Assembly: GCA_041399065.1 (NCBI GenBank)
Contig: JAWKTN010000002.1
Span: forward strand, 930,001 to 994,000
DNA length: 64,000 bases
Direction of reading: 5' to 3'
Source of the DNA: JAGQPD01 sp020426865
GTDB taxonomy: Bacteria; Planctomycetota; Planctomycetia; Pirellulales; Pirellulaceae
Part shown: positions 51,547-60,102 of the stretch, piece after piece
How the letters are laid out: each line of letters starts with the position of its first letter
Numbering within the stretch: the stretch's first letter is position 1
Program-made: the position numbers and the translations under genes
The notes under the pieces: model-generated
What the model saw: the letters and a program-made list of their open reading frames with translations, nothing else
Told to the model about the DNA's origin: nothing
Databases searched by the model: none

Positions 51547-52755
51547 ATGAATCCATTGCGATGGATTGACGACCGATTGAGGGAGCTTGATGCGCGGCAC
51601 CTGCGTCGTCGGTTACAAACGCGACGCGGACCGCAAGACACGACGATACTGATTGGCGAGCGTGACGACATCGGTTACTCGGATGAATTCGTCCCATCCG
51701 GTCGACCGCTGATTAATCTTAGTGCCAATGATTATCTTGGCCTGGCCCGGGATCCTCGGCTGGCGGAGGCGGCACGGGCCGAGGCAGTTCGCTCGGGGTG
51801 GGGCGCTGGTGCCAGCCCGCTGGTAACGGGCCGAGGTGCCGCTCAAGCGTCGTTAGAGAACGCTATTGCCGAATTCGAGCAGACCGAAGCGGCATTGGTC
51901 TTCACTTCGGGTTTTGCCGCCAATGCAGGCACGATTCCTGCCCTCGTCGGTACGGGCGATCATGTGCTCAGTGATGCACAGAACCATGCGAGTATTATCG
52001 ACGGCTGCCGTCTATCAGGAGCGACCATCCACGTGTATCGGCATCGGTCGGTCGATCATGCCCGGGATTTGCTCGAGCAAATCCCGGACAGTGACAAGGG
52101 CCACATCTTGATGGTAACCGACACGTTATTCAGCATGGACGGAGACCTGGCACCGCTGGCCGAGCTGGCACAATTGGCAGCCACCTATCAGGCGATGTTG
52201 ATGGTCGACGAGGCCCACGCAACGGGCGTTTTCGGGGCGGCCGGTCGTGGCGTGTGCGAAGCACTGGGGGTGGAAGAGGGTGTGCATGTGCGTGTGGGAA
52301 CGTTAAGCAAGGCATTAGGGTGCAACGGTGGCTTTGTAGCAGGATCGCGAAACCTGATCGATTGGCTGGCGAATCGAGCTCGATCGTATGTCTTTTCAAC
52401 GGCGTTACCGGGTCCGGTTTGTGCAGCGGCCGAGCGGGCGCTCGAGCTTGTCATGTCCGAACCATTGCGTCGCGAGAGGGTTCTCGCGCATGCTTCGTAC
52501 TTGCGAAATGCTCTTGGCTCGAAGGGATGGGCAATGGACTCTTCGCCTAGCCAGATCGTTCCGTTGCGGGTGGGCGAACCGCAACGGGCGGTCGAATTTT
52601 CCACTCGGCTGCGCCAGCTTGGCTTTCTCGTGCCAGCGATACGCCCTCCATCCGTCCCAACCGGACAATCACTCTTGCGAATCAGCTTGAATTCACAGCT
52701 TGACGCCGAAGATCTGCACCAGTTGGTCGCGGCCTGTGATATGAGATCTTTGTGA
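51547..52755 (+). CDS. bioF: 8-amino-7-oxononanoate synthase-like PLP enzyme
   Basis: 402 residues. The alpha-oxoamine synthase fold is clear: PLINLSANDYLGLARDPRL, GAGASPLVTGRGAAQASLE, ALVFTSGFAANAGTI, MVDEAHATGVFGAAGRG and VGTLSKALGCNGGFVAG, whose Lys binds pyridoxal phosphate. C-terminal IRPPSVPTGQSLLRISLNS fits BioF best. BioF condenses pimeloyl thioester with alanine in biotin synthesis; other family members use different acyl donors, and no other bio gene is near, so substrate is not certain. N-terminal sequence RWIDDRLRELDARHLRR is usual for BioF. Confidence 0.88.
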   Translation: MNPLRWIDDRLRELDARHLRRRLQTRRGPQDTTILIGERDDIGYSDEFVPSGRPLINLSANDYLGLARDPRLAEAARAEAVRSGWGAGASPLVTGRGAAQASLENAIAEFEQTEAALVFTSGFAANAGTIPALVGTGDHVLSDAQNHASIIDGCRLSGATIHVYRHRSVDHARDLLEQIPDSDKGHILMVTDTLFSMDGDLAPLAELAQLAATYQAMLMVDEAHATGVFGAAGRGVCEALGVEEGVHVRVGTLSKALGCNGGFVAGSRNLIDWLANRARSYVFSTALPGPVCAAAERALELVMSEPLRRERVLAHASYLRNALGSKGWAMDSSPSQIVPLRVGEPQRAVEFSTRLRQLGFLVPAIRPPSVPTGQSLLRISLNSQLDAEDLHQLVAACDMRSL

Positions 52756-52828
52756 GATCTTGGTGAGATTTTTGTCGTCGAGCTGATCGAATCGACATCG
52801 CAGACGGGCATCGGCGCGAATCGCCAAT

Positions 52829-52834
52829 TATAAT
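52829..52834 (+). promoter_or_regulatory. Consensus -10 box upstream of the S9 peptidase gene
   Basis: A perfect TATAAT lies 94 bases before the TTG start, inside the short palindrome CGCCAATTATAATGGCG. No clear -35 box is seen. Confidence 0.4.
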
Positions 52835-52927
52835 GGCGGCACGCAGGCAAGGAGGCCGGGCTCGCATGGTGGACGGCATCGGCGCGTGGTCAAGGGAAAT
52901 TCGCGAACACAGGTGAGGAGTGGGACA

Positions 52928-55018
52928 TTGACGAAATATTTGGGGATCTCGATCTTGGGCACATCAACATACGATGCGATGTTACGCGTGATGCTAGTGC
53001 TTTCGCTATGGGCGACTGCTCATAATTGTCCGGCAGACGACATGGCGGGAATTCAAGCAAGGCATGTGGCGAAACTTCAATTTGTGACCTCCGTCGTCGC
53101 GTCACCGGACGCCAGGCACTTTGCCTATATATTGAGTGTTCCACGCGAGCCGCTAGGTGACGCGGATGGACCTGCATGGTCGGAGCTGCACGTGTTGGAC
53201 CGCGATGGCAAGTCCCGTCCGTTCGTCACGGGCAAGGTCAATGTCGACGATATATCATGGTCCGCCGATGGTCGATATGTCTATTACCGAGCGAAGCGCA
53301 ATGACGACACCAAAACGTCACTGTATCGCATTCCCATCGATGGGGGCGAATCGCAGCAGATAGCGACAGCGGCAACTGACATTGCAGGTTATTCGCTCAT
53401 TGGGAACGGCCAGGATCCAGATCACGATTTGTTGGCATATGTGGCAAAAGAAGATCAACCTAAGCAGAAGCAAGAGGTTCGCGACAAGGGTTTTGACCAA
53501 GAGGTATACGAAGAGGATTGGCAACCGGCAAGGATTTGGCTAACGACGGCAGGTGCCAACGACGAACCCCGGATGCTTGACCTTCCCGGTTCGGTCGTCT
53601 CGGTTGCCTGGAGCCCCAGTGCTACGGAGCTGGCAGTTGTTATGGCGCCGACTTCACTAGTTGATGACTTCTACATGAACAAGAAGCTCTACATCGTCGA
53701 CGCCGCTTCCGGAAGCATTACGCAAACGATCGACAATCCGGGGAAGTTGGGGGATGTGGCCTGGAGCCCGAATGGCAAATACCTGGCAATGATTTCAGCG
53801 GCAGACCGCAACGATCCTCATGAAGGACGGTTGATGGTGGTGGGGACCGCCGGGCAGACTGAGCTGCGCGACTTGCTGCCAGACTTGCAGGCCCATGTTT
53901 CGTCGATAGCATGGAAAGACAACGATACCATTGTGTGGGTCGCCGATGAAGGAACGTCATCACGGGTCGGATCGGTCACCATCGCAGGGCAATCGCAAAC
54001 ACTCGTGGAACCAGGCGGAGAGGTACTCGGGGGTATTTCGTTGTCCAAGGATGGTCGCACGGCCGGTCTGGTGGGCCACACTCCCCGACACCCGCACGAG
54101 GTATTCACGCTGAGAGGCGATGGCAAACCAACTCGAATCAGCCATCACAATGCCTGGCTCGAGTCGATGCCGCTGGCCAAGCAAGAGACAATTACGTGGA
54201 AAGCGAAGGACGGACTCGAACTGCAGGGCGTATTGGTATATCCGTTGCATTATGTCGCGGGCCGGCGTTATCCCTTGATCATGTTGGTGCATGGGGGCCC
54301 CGAATCGCACGAATCGGACGGGTGGATGACAAGTTATTCTCGCCCCGGTCAATTGGGAGCGGCACGCGGGTTCATGGTGTTCTATCCGAATTATCGGGGC
54401 AGCACGGGCCGGGGCGTCGCGTTTTCGAAGTTGGGACAGGCCGACGCCGCAGGCAAAGAGTTCGACGACTTGATTGACGGCATCGACCATTTGGTAGATG
54501 CGGGATTGGTTGATCGCGACCGCGTGGGAATTACCGGAGGTTCGTACGGCGGCTATGCATCGGCCTGGGGTGCCACCTACTTTTCGGATCGGTTCGCGGC
54601 GAGTGTCATGTTTGTGGGAATCAGTGACGCTATCTCGAAGATGGGGACGACGGACATTCCGGAAGAGATGTACCTGGTCCATCATCGCAAGCGACTGTGG
54701 GAGGACTGGAGTTATTTTGCAGAGCGCAGTCCGATACGTCACGTCCAGCGAAACCGCACGCCGACGTTGATCTTGCACGGGAAGAATGATCCACGAGTTC
54801 ATCCGTCGCAATCGTTGGAGTTGCATCGGCACCTGAAGACGCTCGGTCAGGCCCCGGTGCGGCTAGTTCTCTACGAAGGCGAAGGGCATGGCAACCGCAA
54901 AGCGGCGGCACGGTTGGATTACAACTTGCGGTTAATGCAATGGATGGAACACTACCTGCAGGGCCCTGGCGGCACCGCGCCGCCAGCCGAGCTAGACTAT
55001 GATGCCGCACTGAAATAG
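52928..55018 (+). CDS. Exported S9-family serine peptidase (prolyl oligopeptidase type)
   Basis: 696 residues if translation begins at the TTG at 52928, which has GAGGAG seven bases upstream; a GTG at 52886 lacks a site, and an ATG at 52979 would start at the hydrophobic core of the signal peptide (MLVLSLWATAHNCPA). The N-terminal half is a beta-propeller with repeated blades (DDISWSADGRYVYYRAKRND, VVSVAWSPSATELAVVMAP, GDVAWSPNGKYLAMIS). The alpha/beta hydrolase domain follows: LIMLVHGGPESHESDGW, catalytic Ser in GGSYGGYASAWGA, Asp in HGKNDPRVHPSQ, His in GEGHGNRK. Family members cut short peptides, often dipeptidyl or acylaminoacyl substrates. Its periplasmic or external site follows from the signal peptide. 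Confidence 0.94.
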   Translation: MTKYLGISILGTSTYDAMLRVMLVLSLWATAHNCPADDMAGIQARHVAKLQFVTSVVASPDARHFAYILSVPREPLGDADGPAWSELHVLDRDGKSRPFVTGKVNVDDISWSADGRYVYYRAKRNDDTKTSLYRIPIDGGESQQIATAATDIAGYSLIGNGQDPDHDLLAYVAKEDQPKQKQEVRDKGFDQEVYEEDWQPARIWLTTAGANDEPRMLDLPGSVVSVAWSPSATELAVVMAPTSLVDDFYMNKKLYIVDAASGSITQTIDNPGKLGDVAWSPNGKYLAMISAADRNDPHEGRLMVVGTAGQTELRDLLPDLQAHVSSIAWKDNDTIVWVADEGTSSRVGSVTIAGQSQTLVEPGGEVLGGISLSKDGRTAGLVGHTPRHPHEVFTLRGDGKPTRISHHNAWLESMPLAKQETITWKAKDGLELQGVLVYPLHYVAGRRYPLIMLVHGGPESHESDGWMTSYSRPGQLGAARGFMVFYPNYRGSTGRGVAFSKLGQADAAGKEFDDLIDGIDHLVDAGLVDRDRVGITGGSYGGYASAWGATYFSDRFAASVMFVGISDAISKMGTTDIPEEMYLVHHRKRLWEDWSYFAERSPIRHVQRNRTPTLILHGKNDPRVHPSQSLELHRHLKTLGQAPVRLVLYEGEGHGNRKAAARLDYNLRLMQWMEHYLQGPGGTAPPAELDYDAALK

Positions 55019-55061
55019 GTCACACGTCGCCCGCAGGTTTCAGCCCGGACAGATTTTTGCA

Positions 55062-55931
55062 TCAAGCCGTGGAGTGGGTTCCAACAAAGTTCCACGGCTG
55101 TCCCAGCCGTAGCACGGCATTGCCGCGCCACAGCAGCAGCAGGGGTAGAAACTGAAGTGCGGACGGTTCAGGCACGGGCAAGAAGGTGAGACGATCGTAG
55201 ATCTCGTAGGTGTGGAAACCTTGGGTAACGCCTCCGTTGGTGGCAGCTGGATCCCCGAGCGTGGTCATCATCAAGTCCGCTCGATAGCCCGACGGTGGTC
55301 GCAGCGAATAGTCATAGCGGGCAAATGTGAAATCCCAAGAGCTTCCGGAAGCAATGGGAGCGAATGCTGATAGTGGGATCTTCGCCTCTACGGTCCACCC
55401 CGTGTCGATATCTTGAGTGTTATCCAACGTCCCGTTGACGGACACGGCGGATACAACACCAGACTCGAAGTTTGTACCGGGAGGGCCAAATCGAACCTGG
55501 TCGAAACGAGCATCAAACACATCGCCGGTCGGGCTCCATTCAAATTCAAAATACTTCGGCGACGAACGGCTTTCGCGGATGAACAGTTCAATCACGTCAC
55601 CTTCGTACAGCGCCTGGTCATGTCCGTGTATCCCCTTGGTGACCGACGACGGCAAGATATTGGTATCGGACAATTCCATACCGACATATAGATTCATGGC
55701 ATCCCACAGGATGCGCATCTTTCCCGGCGAAGCCGCCGGCGTGCCCCCGGACTGGTAAACGTAGAATTGATCGATCAACTCGGCCTTGGTCCATGCGGGA
55801 TCATCGAGTTTGCCGTCGATTGTCGGCGGGGAATTGGCAAAGCTGGCGGCAAACTCCTGCGGGACGAAGTCCGCAACCGCCACCGACGGCAGAACCATGA
55901 TTGAAAATGACAAGATCTTGAGCGTTCTCAT
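55062..55931 (-). CDS. CBM9-like protein with PEP-CTERM anchor and repeat-derived tail
   Basis: 289 residues. A signal peptide (MRTLKILSFSIMVLPSVAVA) leads to a carbohydrate-binding family 9-like sandwich: PPTIDGKLDDPAWTKAELID, GKMRILWDAMNLYVGMELSD, GDVIELFIRES and YFEFEWSPTGDVFDARFD. A PEP-CTERM motif follows (VPEPSALQFLPLLLLW), but instead of the usual Arg-rich end the last residues RLGQPWNFVGTHSTA are encoded by a copy of the dispersed 19-bp repeat and its flank. It starts 54 bases after the end of the efflux permease gene on the same strand, so it may be the last gene of that operon. Function is probably binding surface polysaccharide. Confidence 0.88.
   Translation of the reverse strand: MRTLKILSFSIMVLPSVAVADFVPQEFAASFANSPPTIDGKLDDPAWTKAELIDQFYVYQSGGTPAASPGKMRILWDAMNLYVGMELSDTNILPSSVTKGIHGHDQALYEGDVIELFIRESRSSPKYFEFEWSPTGDVFDARFDQVRFGPPGTNFESGVVSAVSVNGTLDNTQDIDTGWTVEAKIPLSAFAPIASGSSWDFTFARYDYSLRPPSGYRADLMMTTLGDPAATNGGVTQGFHTYEIYDRLTFLPVPEPSALQFLPLLLLWRGNAVLRLGQPWNFVGTHSTA
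55092..55110. repeat. Dispersed palindromic repeat inside the end of a coding sequence
   Basis: CCACGGCTGTCCCAGCCGT, with flank AAAGTT identical to that of the copy at 6400. It supplies codons at the C-terminus of the CBM9-like PEP-CTERM protein. Confidence 0.88.
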
Positions 55932-55985
55932 GCTTTACACACAAACGTGTCACTCCACGTAGAGCTGCGTTTCGGCCTCAATTCG

Positions 55986-57305
55986 TCACTGATGCCGCAA
56001 GGCTTCAATAGGATCCAGCTTCGCGGCGCGTACGGCGGGGTAGAGTCCAAAGATCACACCGACCGCCACAGAGATGCTGAACGACAGCGGAATGGATACG
56101 GGAACCAATTGGGGCTCGACCGTACGGATCACATCCGGAAGAGTTTCAATCATATCGGGCGAGTAAAGCGAGATCAACGATCGCGCCCACCCGACGGACG
56201 GAAGGACCAGCAAGCCACCCAGAATCCCTGTCACGCCGCCAACGGTGGACAGCACCACGGTTTCGACCAGGAACTGCCGGACAATATCGTTACGTTTGGC
56301 CCCCAGAGCGCGGCGGATGCCGATCTCTCGCGTCCGTTCCGTGACGGATGCCAACATGATATTCATGATACCGATGCCGCCGACAACCAACGAGATCGCG
56401 GCGATCAGCCCCATGAATACGATAAACATCAATCGCGTAGTCTTGGCCTGCTCCAACAGTTCCAAGGGAACCACAACCGCTACGTCGCGCATCCGGTCGT
56501 GTGACGAGAGCGTCTGCTTGACGACTTCCGACGTGGGCAACACGTTCTTGATTCCGTCGACGCGGAGCGTGACTTGGTTCAACTCGATGATCTCACCTTC
56601 AAACGAACCGCTTCGACGCGTCACTACAAAATCGCCAATCTGCCGCTCCAAGGTCGAAATCGGAATGTAGATATCCTGCGAATAGTCCTGCGCCGCCAGT
56701 GAACCGCCGATGGCCGCGCTGGCTGTACGCTGCTGAGCAACACCGACAACCACATAGTAGTCGGTATCATCATCCACGTGTACGCTTCGTCCGATCGGAT
56801 TCTGATACGGAAACAGCCGTTCGGCGACTTCGGCGGCTAACACGCAGTAGTTACGCCCCTCTTCCACATGCGTGTCCGTTAGGAAGATTCCGCGGTCCAT
56901 CCTCAGTCGCGTCACATCCGCGTAGTCGGGTGTGCAACCCACCAGTCGTCCGTCGACGATTCTGGGACCGTTGCGGAATTGCCGGCGAAGTTCCCGGATC
57001 GGTATGGCCCCTTTGAGCGTCGGGATCGTCTCGACAAGTTTCTGGTAATCCTCCCGCAGCAAGCCATAGGGCACCGGCCCCCGGATGTTGGCGGTCGCTT
57101 CATTGGGCGGCTTGATCGATCGAACAATGATATTATCGGCGCCGAGTCCCTCGATTTGCTCCTGTGCCTTCTTGCTGATCCCTTCACCGATGGCCAACAA
57201 CCAGATCACGCTGGCAACGCCAATAAAGATGCCAATGATAGTCAAAAACGACCGCAGCGGATGCAGCAACAAACTCTTGATTCCCAGCTTCCACGTGCGA
57301 AACAT
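55986..57305 (-). CDS. MacB-like ABC transporter permease
   Basis: 439 residues. The layout is that of the FtsX/MacB permease: an N-terminal helix (LRSFLTIIGIFIGVASVIWL), a large periplasmic domain (about residues 45-300) and three C-terminal helices (LMFIVFMGLIAAISLVVGGI, VLSTVGGVTGILGGLLVL, ISLSFSISVAVGVIFGLYPA). The conserved GGIGIMNIMLASVTERTREI and GIRRALGAKRNDI regions and the end motif ARLDPIEALRHQ-like AAKLDPIEALR are present. The ATP-binding gene lies five bases upstream. With the adaptor and TolC-like genes it forms a tripartite exporter; the substrate (antibiotic, peptide or lipoprotein) cannot be told. Confidence 0.94.
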   Translation of the reverse strand: MFRTWKLGIKSLLLHPLRSFLTIIGIFIGVASVIWLLAIGEGISKKAQEQIEGLGADNIIVRSIKPPNEATANIRGPVPYGLLREDYQKLVETIPTLKGAIPIRELRRQFRNGPRIVDGRLVGCTPDYADVTRLRMDRGIFLTDTHVEEGRNYCVLAAEVAERLFPYQNPIGRSVHVDDDTDYYVVVGVAQQRTASAAIGGSLAAQDYSQDIYIPISTLERQIGDFVVTRRSGSFEGEIIELNQVTLRVDGIKNVLPTSEVVKQTLSSHDRMRDVAVVVPLELLEQAKTTRLMFIVFMGLIAAISLVVGGIGIMNIMLASVTERTREIGIRRALGAKRNDIVRQFLVETVVLSTVGGVTGILGGLLVLPSVGWARSLISLYSPDMIETLPDVIRTVEPQLVPVSIPLSFSISVAVGVIFGLYPAVRAAKLDPIEALRHQ

Positions 57306-57310
57306 TGGCG

Positions 57311-58012
57311 TTACCCCGGTATCTCTTGTCGGTTTAGTTCGTCCGATTGAACTAAGCCGTCGCGCAATCGAACCACGCGTTTCGCACGTTCGGAGACTTC
57401 ATCTTCGTGTGTCACCAAAATAATCGTGCGGCCTTCACCATTGAGACGATCGAAGATATCGAGGATCTCGTGCGTTGTCGCGGAATCGAGATTTCCCGTC
57501 GGTTCATCCGCCAGAATGAAATACGGATCATTGATCAAGCTGCGGGCGATCGCGACGCGTTGTTGCTGACCGCCTGACAATTGCGTTGGCCGATGCGTCA
57601 GGCGATTGCCAAGCCCCACCATCCCCGCCAAATCACGACAGCGTTGGCGGCTTTCTGCCGTCAATCGCCCTTGATAGTAGATCGGGACCTCGATGTTTTC
57701 CAGCACCGATAGTTGAGGTATCAAATTGTATGATTGAAAAATAAACCCGATACGGCTGGCCCGAATATAGGACAGCTGGTCGTCGTTCAGCTGCGCGACA
57801 TCATCCTCACCCATGAACAAGTTGCCCCCGGTCGGCTTATCGAGGCACCCAAGCAAATTCAACAGCGTGCTCTTTCCGGAACCTGAAGGACCCATGATCG
57901 CCACGTAGTCGCCATTGGGGACATCGAAGGATACACCGCGCAGCGCCTGTACCGTTTCGCCCTTCAAGACGTAGTCTTTGCGAAGATTCCGTATCTGGGC
58001 CGCATACTTCAT
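57311..58012 (-). CDS. MacB/LolD-like ABC transporter ATP-binding protein
   Basis: 233 residues. Walker A is MGPSGSGKSTLLNLLG, the Q-loop lies in IGFIFQSYNLIPQLSVLENI, the signature is LSGGQQQRVAIARSL, Walker B is YFILADEPTGNLD and the switch His is in ILVTHEDEVS. Its ATG overlaps the stop of the adaptor gene by four bases (58009-58012), so the three transporter genes are translated in step. It energises the permease at the inner membrane. Confidence 0.96.
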   Translation of the reverse strand: MKYAAQIRNLRKDYVLKGETVQALRGVSFDVPNGDYVAIMGPSGSGKSTLLNLLGCLDKPTGGNLFMGEDDVAQLNDDQLSYIRASRIGFIFQSYNLIPQLSVLENIEVPIYYQGRLTAESRQRCRDLAGMVGLGNRLTHRPTQLSGGQQQRVAIARSLINDPYFILADEPTGNLDSATTHEILDIFDRLNGEGRTIILVTHEDEVSERAKRVVRLRDGLVQSDELNRQEIPG

Positions 58013-59838
58013 CGTGGTCCCCCTTGTCCTCCGGGACCTCTTGGGCCGCCTTGCCCGCCCCCTTCCGCGGCACGACGCTGGAACATTTGCATCAACTCTT
58101 GCCGATCCACACTTCCGTCACCGTTGGCGTCAGCACCGGCCATCCGCCCTGCCTGCTCGGCCGGGATCTCGCTGGACGACAACTTACCGTCGCCGTCAGC
58201 GTCGTTATTGGCAAAGATCGTATTGACGATCTGCTGGGGATTGAATCCGCCGCCACCGGCCCCCCCCGGGCCCCCTCCTCCTCCTCCTCCTCCTTCTCCT
58301 CCCGACGCGACGCGGCGTCGTGGCGTCTCTGGCGGCGCGTCGCTACTGATCTGCACGCCACCAGCCACTTCCGACTGTCGCGATATCTCGGGAAGGTCGA
58401 CATGTGGCACCAAGACACGGGGATTCAAAGCCACGACGTCCCCTTCGCTCAAGCCTTGAGAAATCACGGCGAATTTGTCGTTCGTCGCGTCCATCACAAT
58501 CTCGCGCGCTTCCCACGCCTCTCCATTGCGGACCATTACGTAAAACTTCGCACCGTGTTCGTGAATGGCCTGAACCGGCACCTGCAAGGCATCCTCGATC
58601 TTGCGGACATGAATCGTAACTTCCGACGTCAATCCCGGGCGAATGCGACTTCCCGGGATATCAATTCGCACAAATGCGGCATACTCCTTCACCTGTGAAC
58701 TATACCAACTGGATGGCTCGGGATACTCATTCACACGAGTCACTTCGCCTTTGAGTAGTTCATCACCAAACGCATCCAGGCGAATCGACGCCGGCATCCC
58801 TTGGCGAACGTTCGTGATACGTGATTCGCTGATCTTCGTCTTCACTTGCATCAACTCGGGATCCGGCAACTTGATAACCGTTTGCTGTTCTCGCACCATC
58901 GCCCCAGGCTCAACGATAAACTCACTGCCGCTCCGACTACTCTGTTCGTTGGCGTAGACCACCTGACCCGCTTGCGGCGCCTGGACCGTGCACTTCTTGA
59001 TTTGCGATTCGATCTCGTCCAGCTTGCTCTTTTCCAACGCAAAGCTGCTTTGTGCCGACTTCCACTTTGCCTCTGCCGACTTGATGTCTGTATCCAACTG
59101 CTTGAGCATCCTGACTTTCGTGTATTCCTGCAACACCCGCAGCCGAGTCTTCGCGGCGTCCAGCTCGGTCCGCGCTTTCTCGACCGCGAACCGATCGCCT
59201 TCCAACTGCTGTGCCGTCACGTATCCCTTCGCCGCCAGTCGCTCGCTATACGTCAAGTATTCTTGCGCACGCCGCAGATTCTCCTCAGCAATGAATACCT
59301 CGCTTTGGATCTGCTGCTCTTCTTGATGGTACGTCCCCTCGATGTACTCCTTCTTGGCAATCTCGGCCGACTCAAAAGTGTTTCGCGCCTCCACTTCCGT
59401 CGCCTCAGCGGAATTGCAGACAATCTGCTGTTGTACCAACTCCTGTTCCAACGCCGACGAATCAAAGCGGATCAGCACATCGCCTTCTTGAACGTGAGTC
59501 CCCTCGTCGACAACGTCGATAATGGCGATTCCCGAACTGTTGCGGGACTTGACCTCGCAGCGTACTTCGATATTTCGCGAGCTTTCCACTTCGCCTCGCT
59601 CAACCACATCATGTCGAAACGGACCGCGCTCGGCCTTGTAGGGAATCACGTCGGGCAACGTCGTCCCGCGCCCTCCGCGCAGATACATCCATCCTCCCGT
59701 GGCAAGGGCGGCCACAACGACCAGCACTGCCAGGACGGACATAATCGACACACCTCGCACACCTCGATCAGCACCGTTGGGATGCCGATTGCCTCGAGCG
59801 AGCAGATGACGTCTGTGCCGACGAACAACATGGGCCAT
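58009..59838 (-). CDS. Membrane-fusion efflux adaptor with a calcium-binding EF-hand tail
   Basis: 609 residues from the ATG at 59838; a later ATG at 59742 with GAGGTG upstream would also fit and begins near the membrane helix (SVLAVLVVVAALATGGWMYL). The MacA/HlyD parts are a lipoyl-like region (EVESSRNIEVRCEVKSR, GTHVQEGDVLIRFD), a long coiled-coil hairpin (about residues 130-280), the second lipoyl half (CTVQAPQAGQVVYANEQ) and beta-barrel domains (IRPGLTSEVTIHVRKI). After a Gly-rich linker at about residue 525 two EF-hand loops appear, DADGDGKLSSSE and DANGDGSVDRQE, then another Gly/Pro-rich end. The EF-hand tail is not part of standard adaptors. It connects the permease with the outer-membrane channel. 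Confidence 0.92.
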   Translation of the reverse strand: MAHVVRRHRRHLLARGNRHPNGADRGVRGVSIMSVLAVLVVVAALATGGWMYLRGGRGTTLPDVIPYKAERGPFRHDVVERGEVESSRNIEVRCEVKSRNSSGIAIIDVVDEGTHVQEGDVLIRFDSSALEQELVQQQIVCNSAEATEVEARNTFESAEIAKKEYIEGTYHQEEQQIQSEVFIAEENLRRAQEYLTYSERLAAKGYVTAQQLEGDRFAVEKARTELDAAKTRLRVLQEYTKVRMLKQLDTDIKSAEAKWKSAQSSFALEKSKLDEIESQIKKCTVQAPQAGQVVYANEQSSRSGSEFIVEPGAMVREQQTVIKLPDPELMQVKTKISESRITNVRQGMPASIRLDAFGDELLKGEVTRVNEYPEPSSWYSSQVKEYAAFVRIDIPGSRIRPGLTSEVTIHVRKIEDALQVPVQAIHEHGAKFYVMVRNGEAWEAREIVMDATNDKFAVISQGLSEGDVVALNPRVLVPHVDLPEISRQSEVAGGVQISSDAPPETPRRRVASGGEGGGGGGGGPGGAGGGGFNPQQIVNTIFANNDADGDGKLSSSEIPAEQAGRMAGADANGDGSVDRQELMQMFQRRAAEGGGQGGPRGPGGQGGPR

Positions 59839-60102
59839 GCGGGGAATCCTCGTCGTAGGTGGGAATACGGTCAGAATGCGAACGCACGCAAATTGCCAGG
59901 TTCACAATCGCGCGTCAGTCGACACTTCTCGAGTCGGTGGGATCGCGGAGGTGCAAGCCAACGCTGCCGGCCCCCTCCGAGCACTCTTCGGGTGGGATAC
60001 GTCGTGAACCACTGGACCAGTTCATTGTACTGGGTGATCGCCCGAAAGTCACGCCGGGAAATCGACCGCTTTCACGAACCTTCGCGAACACCGAAACAAA
60101 GC

